NCBI GenBank assembly: GCA_035772405.1
Contig: JAYKKM010000228.1
Location: 755,001 to 819,000 of the forward strand
Source: Chrysogorgia sp. JL179-B06
Lineage: Eukaryota; Cnidaria; Anthozoa; Scleralcyonacea; Chrysogorgiidae
DNA length: 64,000 nucleotides
Reading direction: 5' to 3'
Each line of letters starts with the position of its first letter. Within the stretch, counting starts at the first letter, position 1. Made by a program: the position numbers and the translations under genes. Of the stretch, positions 11,571 through 20,524 are shown piece after piece. The notes beneath the pieces are model-generated. The model ran no database searches. It saw only the letters and a list, made by a program, of their open reading frames with translations, and was not told the origin of the DNA.

Positions 11571-11883
11571 CAGGGTGTATAAAAAAAAGCGCAACCTCGG
11601 AATTTCCCAAGAAATCCACTGTGTTCTTAAACAAAAAATATTTTCGCCCCTGGGAATTTAAAATAGCTTGTAATCGTATTCCAGGGGCATAACTGTCTAA
11701 TTACTACAAACTCGAGCACGTAAAGCAGAATTTTGTTTATTTATTAGCAATTCGACAGTTATGCCCTTGGAATACGATTAGAAGCTATTTTAAATTCCCA
11801 GAGGCCTAAAATCTTTTGTGCTAATAAAAACAAAGTGGATTTCTTGGGAAATTCCGAGGTTGCGCTTTTTTTTATACACCCTG
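11571..11883. mobile_element. Mariner-family MITE, TA-flanked
   Basis: The ends CAGGGTGTATAAAAAAAAGC and its complement are flanked by TA on both sides. Both arms carry GCAACCTCGGAATTTCCCAA. This copy lies 127 bp upstream of the BTB gene start and may sit in its promoter region. Confidence 0.7.
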
Positions 11884-12009
11884 TAGATGCGTTTTGCCGC
11901 ACCCTGAAATGCACGCCTCTAGAATTCCACCGGGACCTTTTCTCGCATAAAAATTCGAAGGCTTTCGAACCTCTTCTCGTCACTGTGTTGCGGCTGCATA
12001 GAGCGAAGC

Positions 12010-13132
12010 ATGGAACCTTCGATGGCTAACTGCGAAAACGTGGATAACCTTAAGAGAAATTTTGATGCGATCTTGTCGAAATTGTACTCGTTGGGCTTGA
12101 GCATTCACTTGCTGAAAGATAAATCGGTCGTTTTCCCAACCGACGCCAAAGAGCTCGAGGTCCTCGATGGAGACGAAGCAATGAAGCATTTCAATCGACC
12201 CGAGTATTCGAACAAACTCCTCGCGTTTGGCTCGCGTCATTTCTACTGCCATTCCGAGTACCTTCGCTTGCGAAGCCAGTACTTCGACGCTTTGTTCGCG
12301 GGTAATTATCAAGAGAGTTCGATGGATCTCCTACCGATCGAGCTTCCAGCAGCCACGGCAAATATCGAGCTACTCTTGAGGTACCTCTACACCGGGAAAG
12401 CGAGCGAGAAGCTTTTTTATGGCGTCGAGATATTCAAGACGATCGAAAACGGGAACTATCTGGGAGTTCACGAATTGATTTCGCTAGCGGTCGAGGCGTT
12501 CGTTGTCAGGTGGAAAAGTTTAGTGCCGTCTTCTCTGTTTAGGAGAAGTATCGTCGACGTGGATTTTGTTCGAGCCCTGCTGAACTACGGCAGCAAGAAG
12601 GGAGTGTTTCACGACGGAGACAAGTTGAAGGTGGTCGTGTACTGGAGCTCGAAGGCGCAACTCAGACCTCAGCGAGGCGCAGTCGCTTCTGTTGGAATAC
12701 AAATGCTTGGATAACGCTAGCCTTGCTGATTTGGAGTGGTCGATGCAAACGAATAGCGCCCTTCTTACTGGACTGGCGTTTTCGAATTTCCGAAGCATTT
12801 GTCAACGAGCTCGCAGGGAAAGCGAGGAATTGAAAACGTTAAGCAAGACTTCGGCAGAGAAGGCGAGGGGCTTGTTGGAATGCGTGCGCATTCTCACGAA
12901 ACAGCTAGAGGAGGTGCGTTGCTTGCGTTGCCGCATGTACATGCCGCGCGTTGCCATGAAAACACGAACTTGTGTTACGGCGGAGCACCCGGGGGAATAC
13001 GCAATACACAGGGGATGGAGTTGCTGTAGGCAAATCAGAAAGAAGTCGAAGGGTTGCAATCCTGTTAGCATAACGAGACATGCTTGTAGCCGCAACAGCA
13101 GCAGTAGTAGTAGCAACAACAGCAGCAGTTAA
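12010..13132 (+). CDS. BTB-BACK domain protein, intronless, with apparent frameshift
   Basis: An ATG at 12010 opens a 234-codon frame. Residues about 70-165 form a BTB/POZ domain: LLAFGSRHFYCHSEYLRLRS, then YFDALFAGNYQES and LLLRYLYTG. BTB domains dimerise and often recruit substrates to cullin-3 ligases. A BACK-like region follows to about residue 215. Near 12650-12665 homology-like reading moves to the +2 frame (DLSEAQSLLLEYKCLD onward). That frame continues through a Glu/Lys-rich segment and a Cys-rich stretch to a Ser/Asn tail encoded by AGC/AAC repeats, stopping at 13132. A one-base difference (sequencing error, real frameshift or decay) separates the halves. No introns are visible, suggesting a retrocopy or simple gene. 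Base composition is more GC-rich than its surroundings. The exact subfamily is not recognised. Confidence 0.6.
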
Positions 13133-13887
13133 CGAGAAGAAATGAACGAGTTACTCTGTATTTCTGTACATTCTTAGAATATTTAGTTTTTAGGTTTTAA
13201 AGTTTTAACAAGATCACTGTGATCAGAAATTGTATTCATGTGTAACCTCGTATTGGAGTTTCTGTTGATAATGTTTTAGCTATATAGGTTTACAACTTTT
13301 AAGTTATTCCAAGGAAGAATTTTGTCTCTCGATCGCGTGTAGTGCATATTTTCCTATCATTAAATTGCTTTTTTATGCAAATTATTAATTTCATGGTGTG
13401 AATTGGCTATGCACGGAGCGAGCACATCGGTACCTCTGACTCGTGTCCAGTTGACTGGTTCGATAAATCTCTCCGACGACCTCCGAAGTACAGCGAACAA
13501 ATCCTATATCATTTATATTTGACCTTTTTAATTAAAATTTAAGCTTGAGCTTTATTTAAAACCTTTTACGCGTTTTCCAAAATTATTGTTAATTGATTGT
13601 TTTATAGATAATATACTCGAAAACATTAGTTGACGTTTTCATCCAAAAATTACGTTTCATTGCTCGATATCCCCTTCAATGCCAATGTTTCAGCCAGAAT
13701 TCATTTCACGTATGAATTATATCTAGCTCCGTTATATACACAGTCCGTTTTGTTCGAACTTCTTCAAAATTTATAACAAACTTTTTATTTCAAACTTTAT
13801 AACTCTTAACTCGATAGTATTCGTCAACGATGTTCCATAGCTCCCGAAATCGACCACTGGTGAATTACAAAAGAATCAAAATTCGGG
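13133..13887. other. Intergenic, no gene seen
   Basis: AT-rich sequence between the BTB gene and the left end of the Harbinger element. No ORF, splice-bounded exon or clear repeat was seen. Confidence 0.5.
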
Positions 13888-13940
13888 CGAATTCATATTA
13901 CAAGACGGAAACTCGTCTTAGACGAGAATCCGTCTGACGG
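13888..13940 (+). repeat. Harbinger left terminal inverted repeat
   Basis: It matches the complement of 35722-35774 with few mismatches. It contains iterated GACGGAAACTCGTC-type blocks, which recur just inside both ends and are likely transposase or Myb-protein binding sites. Confidence 0.7.
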
Positions 13941-14058
13941 ATTACTGTCAGGTATAAATTTAAGACGGAAACCCATCTGACGCGTTCATGAAAACCTTGA
14001 AAAATCTCGAGTGATCGATGAATGAGACTGGGGCGAGTATAACCTGTATGTTATCAAA

Positions 14059-14492
14059 ATGGCTGGCAGTTCCACAGTATTTGTTCAGAAGCTTTTGTTA
14101 GAACGAAAGCGAAAAGCTGCAGATCGGTATGTGATACAATACTTTAGATCACGAAGCAGCGGTTACAAAAAACTAAGGTGTTCAATAATCGACAATAATG
14201 AGGAACAATTTCAAAAGATAGCAGCTGCGGTCGTTTGTTTTTCTGTGAAAGAGAGGAAACCCAAAGGCCCAATAGAAAAACGAAACAGCCAATGGTGGGA
14301 TTATGGATACCAAAATTGGACAAACAATCAGTTTAAAAAGAGACTAAGAGTAAATCGTGATACGTTTGATTATATACTGGATTCCATTAGAGGAATAATT
14401 ATCAAGGAAACCACTAAATTCAAAGCACCAGTTTCACCAGAACGTCAGCTTGGAATAACTCTTTACAGATTGGCTCATGGGTGTTCCTACAT
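14059..14492 (+). pseudogene. Harbinger transposase, N-terminal part (interrupted)
   Basis: The frame opens with MAGSSTVFVQ and runs 144 codons, to LGITLYRLAHGCSY, before the Polinton begins at 14493. The RDTFDYIL and ERQLGITLYRLAHG segments are the standard helical region preceding the DDE domain of PIF/Harbinger transposases. The C-terminal part resumes at 32995 in the matching phase (two bases of the split codon on the left, one on the right). The ORF was therefore open at this point when the Polinton inserted. The short extension into the Polinton end is not genuine coding. Confidence 0.85.
14487..14492. repeat. Polinton target-site duplication, left copy (CTACAT)
   Basis: CTACAT immediately precedes the Polinton's first base and is repeated exactly at 32989-32994. 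Polintons characteristically make 6-bp duplications through their retroviral-type integrase. Confidence 0.95.
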
Positions 14493-14661
14493 AGTAGTAT
14501 AGCAAGTAGGGCTGCGAGCCCAATCGACTTCAAACGTGAATATAAACACCAAAACATCACCAAATTTTGCCAAATCGCGATTCGACAAATTTGGTGATGT
14601 TTTGGTGTTTATATTCACGTTTGACGTCGAATAAGCTCTCAGCCCTACTTGCTATACTACT
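14493..14661. repeat. Terminal palindrome of the left inverted repeat
   Basis: The first 22 bases, AGTAGTATAGCAAGTAGGGC and two more, reappear inverted at 14640-14661. The arms pair almost continuously to a centre at 14577/14578 (AATCGCGATT). The mirror copy is 32820-32988. A single strand could fold into a hairpin of about 80 bp. Confidence 0.9.
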
Positions 14662-14764
14662 ACAGCGATCGTTAGTCAATCTAGACACCTTTCGCACGTT
14701 CTCTACTAAATTGATGTCAAACACACGCGAGACTAGCGAAACAATACCAAGTTTATACTAAATT

Positions 14765-15075
14765 TGACACCATTTCAGCCACATTTAAAAAATAGAGAGT
14801 GTCGTTTCAAAATTCTCACGAATTACATTTAGGAAAAAATAGAAAGTGTCATTTCAACATTTTCGCGTGTTAAAAAAATAAAATGTGGTACGAGCAGTCT
14901 CACATATTAAAAAATAGAAAGTGCCATTTCAACATTTTCACAAATTTGTCGAATCACATTTAAAAATAGAGAGCGTCATCTCAACATTTTCACAAATTTG
15001 TCAAATCACATTTAAAAAATAGAAAGTGTCGTTTCAACATTTTCACAAATTTGTCAAATCACATTTTCACAAATT
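14765..15075. repeat. Subterminal tandem repeats in the Polinton end
   Basis: Five to six degenerate copies of a unit of about 50-60 bp built from AATAGAAAGTGTC, TTTCAACATTTTCAC and AAATTTGTCRAATCACATTT. The mirror copy is at 32406-32716. They are candidates for binding sites of the replication or integration machinery. Confidence 0.8.
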
Positions 15076-15194
15076 TATGTGTCGTAAAAGTGTCTCACGC
15101 GTGATAAAATTGCCACCTGTTATGCAAATTAGGTTATTGCCACCTGTTAATAATAGATTAGTCCGTTTGCTCACTATTTTCAGCGTTTGTCGCC

Positions 15195-18100
15195 TCACAC
15201 TTCAATGTTTTTGTGACCATACGCGTAGGAGTCAATACCATTTTCTAAAAGGTATCGTTTATCATCAAAACAGGATAGCGACACTTTATTAATTTCATAA
15301 CTACCGAGCTGATGTTTGACACTTCTAATGGTCTTCATTGTGTGTCGCAATTGTTTCTGCTCAAGTAACACACTTTTGTAATCTTCGTGTCTGATCACTT
15401 TTTTAATTATGTTCTTTCTAATACCTTTAGCGGTTTTCCCACCACCTCCACCCTCTTTCAAATAGCTGTACATTTTACTGCGCAACCCAACGAACTCAAT
15501 AATTGGCGTCCCAGCGCACTCGTCCTTCATCTTCCCAATAACTTTCTTATTCTCTCTAAAAAAGAATGGGCTGTCTGCAGGGTAGTCGCTATTGTCAAAC
15601 TTTTCGCACTCCATCATAAAGTCGGAATAAACGTCATCGGTTTTGATTGAGTACAGCAGACTGTCAGTGTCGGTGAAGTGTAATCTGCAGGTGTCGCTAG
15701 AGTACTTTTTCATAATATAATTGTAGTGAAAATTGTACATCAGCGTTTTGCTCAAGTCTAGTATGCACATACCCACATATGCGGGCCTATTTAGTGTCAG
15801 CGTTTCTTTAACCTTATGGACAGCAACTAAGTTCTCGCTAAATATTTTGCAAGACACAAACGTCGGCTTTGAGACGAGCTTTTCTAATTTCTTCGCAGTG
15901 GTCACTAATCTTACGTCCACACGCTTCCTCAAGTTTTCCATCGTTTTTCCGAACACACTATTGTTCATCAACTTGAAGAAGTCCTTCTCAAAAGCGTTCT
16001 TAGCTGTGGTTCTTTTGACTGTGTTAAAGTCGATGTACTTGCCCAACCACTTGGACTGGTCGAACTGTAGGGCCCTATGAACCTTTTTGATTTTCAATCC
16101 AAGATCCATGTACAACTGCAGATTTCCGTAGTGACACACATACTTTTTTTTGTCCATCAAATTAGTCACCAACTTTTTCACACCACCAACACTCACGTTA
16201 AACTTATTTTTGATTTTCGTGCAGTACTCCGACAACATGTCAACGGTTATCTCCATCTTCTCGGGAGCCAACGGGTAATCGTTGTGTAGGTCATGCAAAT
16301 GGGCTGGGTACTCCAAGTCAACCTCGAGCAGTAAACCTTTTTTACTATTGTTGTGATAGTCGCATAGATTAACCTTTTTTATTTCTTTCTCAGTCAACCA
16401 TTTAAAACCACCCGTAGGTAGACTTCGACTCATCGCCCATCCATACAAATTGTTGGCATCAAGGTACATCAAATACTTCGACTCTTGCTCTTTGTCATAC
16501 CCTTCCATGTACTTATTATTCGCCACACCATGTCTGTTGCAAATGTAGCTCACACCACCACGCATACCTAATTCTACAAACTGGAACATGTCGATGTCGG
16601 ACAATAATTCGAGTTCTACTCCAGTCATCTTTAGCATGGCGTCCCAAGCCAATCCAGGCGATGTGAAATAATGGCAAGGGTCTAATTTATACTCGCGATG
16701 GCATGTCTCTCTAAAGTTCTCAAAAACGTCAGCGAGCAAGAGCACGTCGCTTTTCAAATACAGGTCGTGATACCCACCCATATTTTTAACGTCGAAGTAG
16801 TCCCACACATCGATGGCGCGCTCGTGCATTTCTTCCGTAATGTGCTCGTCATTCAGAATGCTGTAGAAATCTTTTTTGGAGGGTAGCTCGCGCTCATCGA
16901 ATTTATTAAAGGAGTCCATGTAATCATAGGGATAGACCCCCTTTCTTGTCATAAGTGTCAACCCCTCGTCGTGAAACACTTCTGACGTGTATTTGAAAGC
17001 GTCCCTTGGTAGGTTCCTCACCAAGTTGTCTAGACCACTACCCATGAACTGAAAGCTGTCCAAGAACACCAAGTTTTTTCCAAGCATGAATGCCATGTAC
17101 TTCTCCATGTTGTTTGGTATCACATTTATGTCTTGACCAAACTTACCAATCTCCTGCATAATGAAATGGCTATCGTAGCCGCGTAAGTTATGAAAGATCA
17201 CAGGAATTTTATCAGTCAACTTAAAGTTCACGTTACACTGACGATGTGCAGACCCTCTGTACTTACCTGACACGTGACAGTGGTCTCTCACTCTAACGTC
17301 AGCGTCAGTGTACTCAACACTGCAAATATGGCAACTTTTAGCCTCGTCAAAGTCCTTCTTATCGTCATCAGTCAGTATCATCTCTTTGTTAAAGTGACTC
17401 TCAGATGTTTCTTTACAATATTCGACAATTTCTAACATCTCCCCAATGAACTTGTTGACTGCGTTTTCACCACGATACACTTTTACTGGCTTACTGTACT
17501 CGTTATCGTAGCAACAAACTAATTTATACCCATAACCACAGTCAACGTGTCTCTGATAAGCGTTTGTGTAGCTACACTCGCTTGACAGCTTTGTTGTGTG
17601 CACCTTCTGTGTGATAGCCTCGAAGTCTGCATACACCACAAATGGTACATTTAATTGTCTGCTAAAATTCTCATATTTCACTTTCGCACCTTTTTGTGGC
17701 ATTTTAATAGCTTGCTTCCCATTGATGACCAAACACACTTCCACATGGCTTTCAAGCACGTCCTCTCGGGTAAAACACTGCAGGCAATATCTACAAAAGT
17801 GTTTTCTCGCCTTATACTTTGTCTGACGGTACATGAATTTGTTAAAATCGCGAATGTACACATAGTGCTTGTTGCCCGCGTCGTTAGTTATCAACAATAG
17901 GTCCATATGGTCAAGATACGTCTCCTTAGAAACGTACACAGGGAATGGCTGCTTATTTTCATACCCAAAAACATTAATGCTAATTTCGTTAGCCTTTTCG
18001 ATCTTGTTGTAATCTTTGAGTGTGACTGGGAAGTCAATTCCGTCATAATTCAGCTCGCCGACATGCCTAGCGTACTTTGACGTTCTATCAGAGTGTTTTC

Positions 18101-18773
18101 CAACAGGAAACTTATGCGCAAGGTGACACCATCTAAAGCACTCGTTGTCATCGTCGTTATTTACGTTTATCAGACCCTTCATACTATTGCGCAACTCCTT
18201 TGGCAGCGCAATGTAGCTACTCCCATGCAAAGGTCTGTAAATGGCGATATTGACGTAGTGTGCATCTATTTTGTCGATAGTCCATCCAGACCCCTCAGAT
18301 AACCACCCAGCTATCCTCGTCAAAATCTGCTCCGACCCGCGATTGGCAACACCCTCGATGTCATGCTCGTTAATGACGACGAACGTCTCGCTGTTAAAGT
18401 AGGCAGTTTTGTACGTGGTCTTATTGAGTTCTAAAACTTTCTCAAAAGTGACCTTGACTGTCTCCACCACTTTCATTCCGTTGGTCTCACCTAGTTCACG
18501 TCTCAAAAGGTTAGTGACAGCGCTTCTACTACCATTTACCTGATTGATGTCTCTGTCGTCAATTACCTCGACTCCATAAGACCTTGTGAACCCTCTCAGT
18601 GCTCGATCCAACAGATGCGTTGACGGTGCGAGGTCTTCGACTACAGGTTGTCCCTCTTGATCTCTAAAGAAGCCGTGAACGTTGGTCGCTTCATCTGTTA
18701 GTGAATTGACAACGGCTGCACTCGTCTTATGCGCCCGTCTTTTTGTCAGTGGGTTTTTCACAGTCCGACTCAT
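15195..18773 (-). CDS. Protein-primed family B DNA polymerase (pPolB)
   Basis: The 1192-residue protein copies the element, using a terminal protein as primer. Exonuclease motifs are visible: Exo I YADFE (381-385), Exo II NLRGYD (529-534), Exo III YLKSD (672-676). Polymerase motifs follow: A, LDANNLYG (771-778); B, KLMNNSVFGK (934-943); C, FTDTDS (1033-1038). Two zinc-binding segments lie in the N-terminal half: C327-x2-C330 with H343 and C347, and C481-x2-C484 with HCH 498-500 and C513, the latter like an endonuclease VII-type treble clef. Length is typical of Polinton polymerases with long N-terminal regions, which may supply the terminal protein. The start ATG (18773) follows a TATATAG run. 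The stop codon overlaps the inner edge of the terminal repeat by two bases. All catalytic residues are present. Confidence 0.97.
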   Translation of the reverse strand: MSRTVKNPLTKRRAHKTSAAVVNSLTDEATNVHGFFRDQEGQPVVEDLAPSTHLLDRALRGFTRSYGVEVIDDRDINQVNGSRSAVTNLLRRELGETNGMKVVETVKVTFEKVLELNKTTYKTAYFNSETFVVINEHDIEGVANRGSEQILTRIAGWLSEGSGWTIDKIDAHYVNIAIYRPLHGSSYIALPKELRNSMKGLINVNNDDDNECFRWCHLAHKFPVGKHSDRTSKYARHVGELNYDGIDFPVTLKDYNKIEKANEISINVFGYENKQPFPVYVSKETYLDHMDLLLITNDAGNKHYVYIRDFNKFMYRQTKYKARKHFCRYCLQCFTREDVLESHVEVCLVINGKQAIKMPQKGAKVKYENFSRQLNVPFVVYADFEAITQKVHTTKLSSECSYTNAYQRHVDCGYGYKLVCCYDNEYSKPVKVYRGENAVNKFIGEMLEIVEYCKETSESHFNKEMILTDDDKKDFDEAKSCHICSVEYTDADVRVRDHCHVSGKYRGSAHRQCNVNFKLTDKIPVIFHNLRGYDSHFIMQEIGKFGQDINVIPNNMEKYMAFMLGKNLVFLDSFQFMGSGLDNLVRNLPRDAFKYTSEVFHDEGLTLMTRKGVYPYDYMDSFNKFDERELPSKKDFYSILNDEHITEEMHERAIDVWDYFDVKNMGGYHDLYLKSDVLLLADVFENFRETCHREYKLDPCHYFTSPGLAWDAMLKMTGVELELLSDIDMFQFVELGMRGGVSYICNRHGVANNKYMEGYDKEQESKYLMYLDANNLYGWAMSRSLPTGGFKWLTEKEIKKVNLCDYHNNSKKGLLLEVDLEYPAHLHDLHNDYPLAPEKMEITVDMLSEYCTKIKNKFNVSVGGVKKLVTNLMDKKKYVCHYGNLQLYMDLGLKIKKVHRALQFDQSKWLGKYIDFNTVKRTTAKNAFEKDFFKLMNNSVFGKTMENLRKRVDVRLVTTAKKLEKLVSKPTFVSCKIFSENLVAVHKVKETLTLNRPAYVGMCILDLSKTLMYNFHYNYIMKKYSSDTCRLHFTDTDSLLYSIKTDDVYSDFMMECEKFDNSDYPADSPFFFRENKKVIGKMKDECAGTPIIEFVGLRSKMYSYLKEGGGGGKTAKGIRKNIIKKVIRHEDYKSVLLEQKQLRHTMKTIRSVKHQLGSYEINKVSLSCFDDKRYLLENGIDSYAYGHKNIEV

Positions 18774-18788
18774 TGGCTTCTATATACA

Positions 18789-19349
18789 CTACACTTGTTT
18801 TTTCCTAAACCACTCGTTGTAATAATTGTCATCACTTTCACACCACCCCAGCTTTGGGTACACCACCCCAAACAAATTATCGTCGAACTTCTCTTTCACC
18901 TTCCCGTCTTTGAGGTCTGACACCTTCTTGAGTGTCTCGACTCGTCTTCTATGACACAACCTAATAATGTAGTATCCGTATCTGCTGACATTTCTACCCT
19001 TGATCAAATTGCATGAGCGCAGCACATTGACAACTTTCAGGAAGTCCTCTTTTATCAACTCAAGGTGCTCACCCTTCACAACGTTCCGTAGTCTCCTCCC
19101 CATCCACCAAGACCGTTTGTGAACGCTTTTTAATCGTGTGAGCCTCATGTCGCTGTAACTCTGAGTATAGCCCCATTCGATGTCGCCACACTTTGGACAT
19201 GCATACCCACCGCAGTCAGTCACATGTTTCACAACATCACAGTCCAAGCAGTAGTGAAGCCTGGGGGTGTCTCCACACTTAATTTGCGTCTCATTCGCGA
19301 TCTCGTCAATTGTCAAGCCATAACTCATCTGCCTCATAAGTTTGTCCAT
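18789..19349 (-). CDS. Zinc-ribbon protein, possibly VLTF3-like
   Basis: The first ATG in frame is at 19349; the frame is open further upstream but only with a GTG, and that would overlap the neighbouring gene. The 186-residue product has a zinc ribbon (C34-x2-C37, C51-x2-C54) after an N-terminal helix-rich segment. A basic helical region follows (MGRRLRNVVKGEHLELIKED and beyond), then a YYIIRLCHRR helix and a Trp/Tyr-rich C-terminus. The layout, ribbon followed by an all-helical domain, resembles VLTF3-type late transcription factors of large DNA viruses, but the resemblance is weak by eye. It lies 15 bp downstream of the next gene in the leftward block and just upstream of the polymerase. 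A role in element transcription or DNA binding is inferred. Confidence 0.7.
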   Translation of the reverse strand: MDKLMRQMSYGLTIDEIANETQIKCGDTPRLHYCLDCDVVKHVTDCGGYACPKCGDIEWGYTQSYSDMRLTRLKSVHKRSWWMGRRLRNVVKGEHLELIKEDFLKVVNVLRSCNLIKGRNVSRYGYYIIRLCHRRRVETLKKVSDLKDGKVKEKFDDNLFGVVYPKLGWCESDDNYYNEWFRKKQV

Positions 19350-19375
19350 CACTCTTATACTACTCCAACATTTTT

Positions 19376-19795
19376 TTACCGAGTTAGCACCCACACCGCT
19401 ATTCCACTACCCAAACCTAGCGCGCCAACAAACAACAATTGGTAGCCCTTCATTTCCGCACTCGGTTGGTAGTAATCCGCAATCTTCGGGGACTCAGTGA
19501 ACACTCGTCCGCCGTGCTGAATAGTCATCGCTCTCCCAAGCTCCTCCAACGCGCGGCTTGTGTCATTAATGTCAGCATTAGCATCAGAGAGCCGTTGTCG
19601 TAAACGCTGGATCTTATCTCTCTTGGCGACTTCATTCTCATACCACACTTCTTTCGCACTGGCTAACTGCTCCAACGCATGGTTGTGCCTTTTCATCTCA
19701 GCTTCATAGCCTGAATGATTAAATTTCGAAAACATAAAGCCAGCGCCTGCAAAAGCCACTGCATTAAATATCCCTCCAGCCACAACACTCACCAT
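19376..19795 (-). CDS. Two-pass membrane protein with coiled coil
   Basis: The 139-residue product has a hydrophobic Gly/Ala-rich segment at 4-22 and another at 118-137, separated by a charged heptad-like region (about 30-90). The stop is 26 bp before the start chosen for the zinc-ribbon gene. Small membrane proteins are common Polinton accessory products and could sit in a virion or host membrane; no family is recognised. The ATG at 19795 is close to the preceding stop (about 4 bp spacing). Confidence 0.75.
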   Translation of the reverse strand: MVSVVAGGIFNAVAFAGAGFMFSKFNHSGYEAEMKRHNHALEQLASAKEVWYENEVAKRDKIQRLRQRLSDANADINDTSRALEELGRAMTIQHGGRVFTESPKIADYYQPSAEMKGYQLLFVGALGLGSGIAVWVLTR

Positions 19796-19799
19796 TAAC

Positions 19800-20042
19800 T
19801 TACGTTGATTTGAATGGATCTGTCGGTATCCACTTTTTCGATTGCGCCCATTTTACTAACAGCGTTCCTGCACCAACAGCTGCAGCAAGTTTCACTGTGC
19901 CTTTAACTGTCTCTGGTGTTCCCAATGGTTCTCCCAAAGCCTTTTTAGAAATCATACTCACTGCCACAGCACCAGTCGTGACAAGTAGCGCGTCATACAA
20001 TTCGTTCATAAGTTCTTTTCGATCGATCGCAGTCATATACAT
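19800..20042 (-). CDS. Small membrane-associated protein, 80 aa
   Basis: The ORF opens MYMTAIDRKE and contains two moderately hydrophobic stretches (17-31, and an Ala/Gly-rich one at 48-64). It then ends in a WIPTDPF tail. It fits exactly between its neighbours in the leftward block (4 bp before the next start, 15 bp after the previous stop). A second ATG at residue 3 could serve. Function is unknown. Confidence 0.65.
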   Translation of the reverse strand: MYMTAIDRKELMNELYDALLVTTGAVAVSMISKKALGEPLGTPETVKGTVKLAAAVGAGTLLVKWAQSKKWIPTDPFKST

Positions 20043-20057
20043 TGTCGTGTGTTTTGT

Positions 20058-20393
20058 TTAAGAATCAAACGTGTCTAACGCTGGACGACGAGTTTTGTGG
20101 TTCTCTGACACACTAGCTGCTGCAGCACTCACAGGTTCTTTTTCACTGCTAATTGTGTACCATAGCGAAGCACCAGCAATGATAACACCAAGTGTTCCAA
20201 CAATGTAACCATAGCTCCACTCACCACCCTGTTCTTCGTTAACTATCATTTCACGCATTTTCTTTTCTTTCGCAGCTTTCGATATCTCAGCCAACTTTTT
20301 ACCAGCAGCGACGCGCTTTGGGTCCTTCACCTTAACACTTTTCACATCAGCCGTGATCTTCGCTTCAACAGCCGTCTGTGAGTCTTCAACCAT
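20058..20393 (-). CDS. Single-pass membrane protein with basic N-terminus, 111 aa
   Basis: An N-terminal Lys/Ala-rich amphipathic region (residues 10-48) precedes one transmembrane segment (62-81, YGYIVGTLGVIIAGASLWYT) and a polar Ala/Ser tail. It is the first gene of the leftward polymerase block; its start faces the 23-bp tandem repeats. Function is unknown. The lysine-rich segment could bind DNA or membrane lipids. Confidence 0.7.
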   Translation of the reverse strand: MVEDSQTAVEAKITADVKSVKVKDPKRVAAGKKLAEISKAAKEKKMREMIVNEEQGGEWSYGYIVGTLGVIIAGASLWYTISSEKEPVSAAAASVSENHKTRRPALDTFDS

Positions 20394-20524
20394 CTAATAC
20401 ACTATCACGTGTTATCTTACTCACAGATGACCTCACAGGTGTCTCACAGTTGACCTCACAGGTGTCTCACAGTTCCAGACCAAACGCACTAAAAAATTAG
20501 GATTTTTTCTGAGAGTATAACATA
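20394..20524. promoter_or_regulatory. Divergent promoter with 23-bp tandem repeats
   Basis: Between two divergent blocks lie two perfect tandem copies of a 23-bp unit (20429-20451 and 20452-20474) containing CTCACAGGTGTCTCACAG, plus a partial third copy upstream. An AT-rich GAGTATAACATA precedes the rightward ATG. CAGGTG is an E-box core, so a host factor could act here; that is inference. Confidence 0.6.

Larger units (their letters stand above)
14493..15196 (+). repeat. Polinton left terminal inverted repeat (704 bp)
   Basis: It is the exact complement of 32285-32988 wherever compared; similarity stops after GCGTTTGTCGCCTC. It begins with a 169-bp palindrome (14493-14661), followed by AT-rich degenerate tandem repeats (about 14765-15075). 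Its last two bases are part of the polymerase stop codon. The repeats would serve as origins for protein-primed replication and as integrase substrates. Confidence 0.95.

Noticed and set aside
14567..14761. 64-codon ORF identical at both Polinton ends
   Set aside because: A consequence of identical terminal repeats and palindromes; composition is not gene-like.
15026..15292. ORF beginning MSFQHFHKF, also present inverted at 32168-32455
   Set aside because: Its repeated part is translation of the terminal-repeat AT-rich tandem units; the remainder overlaps the polymerase antisense.
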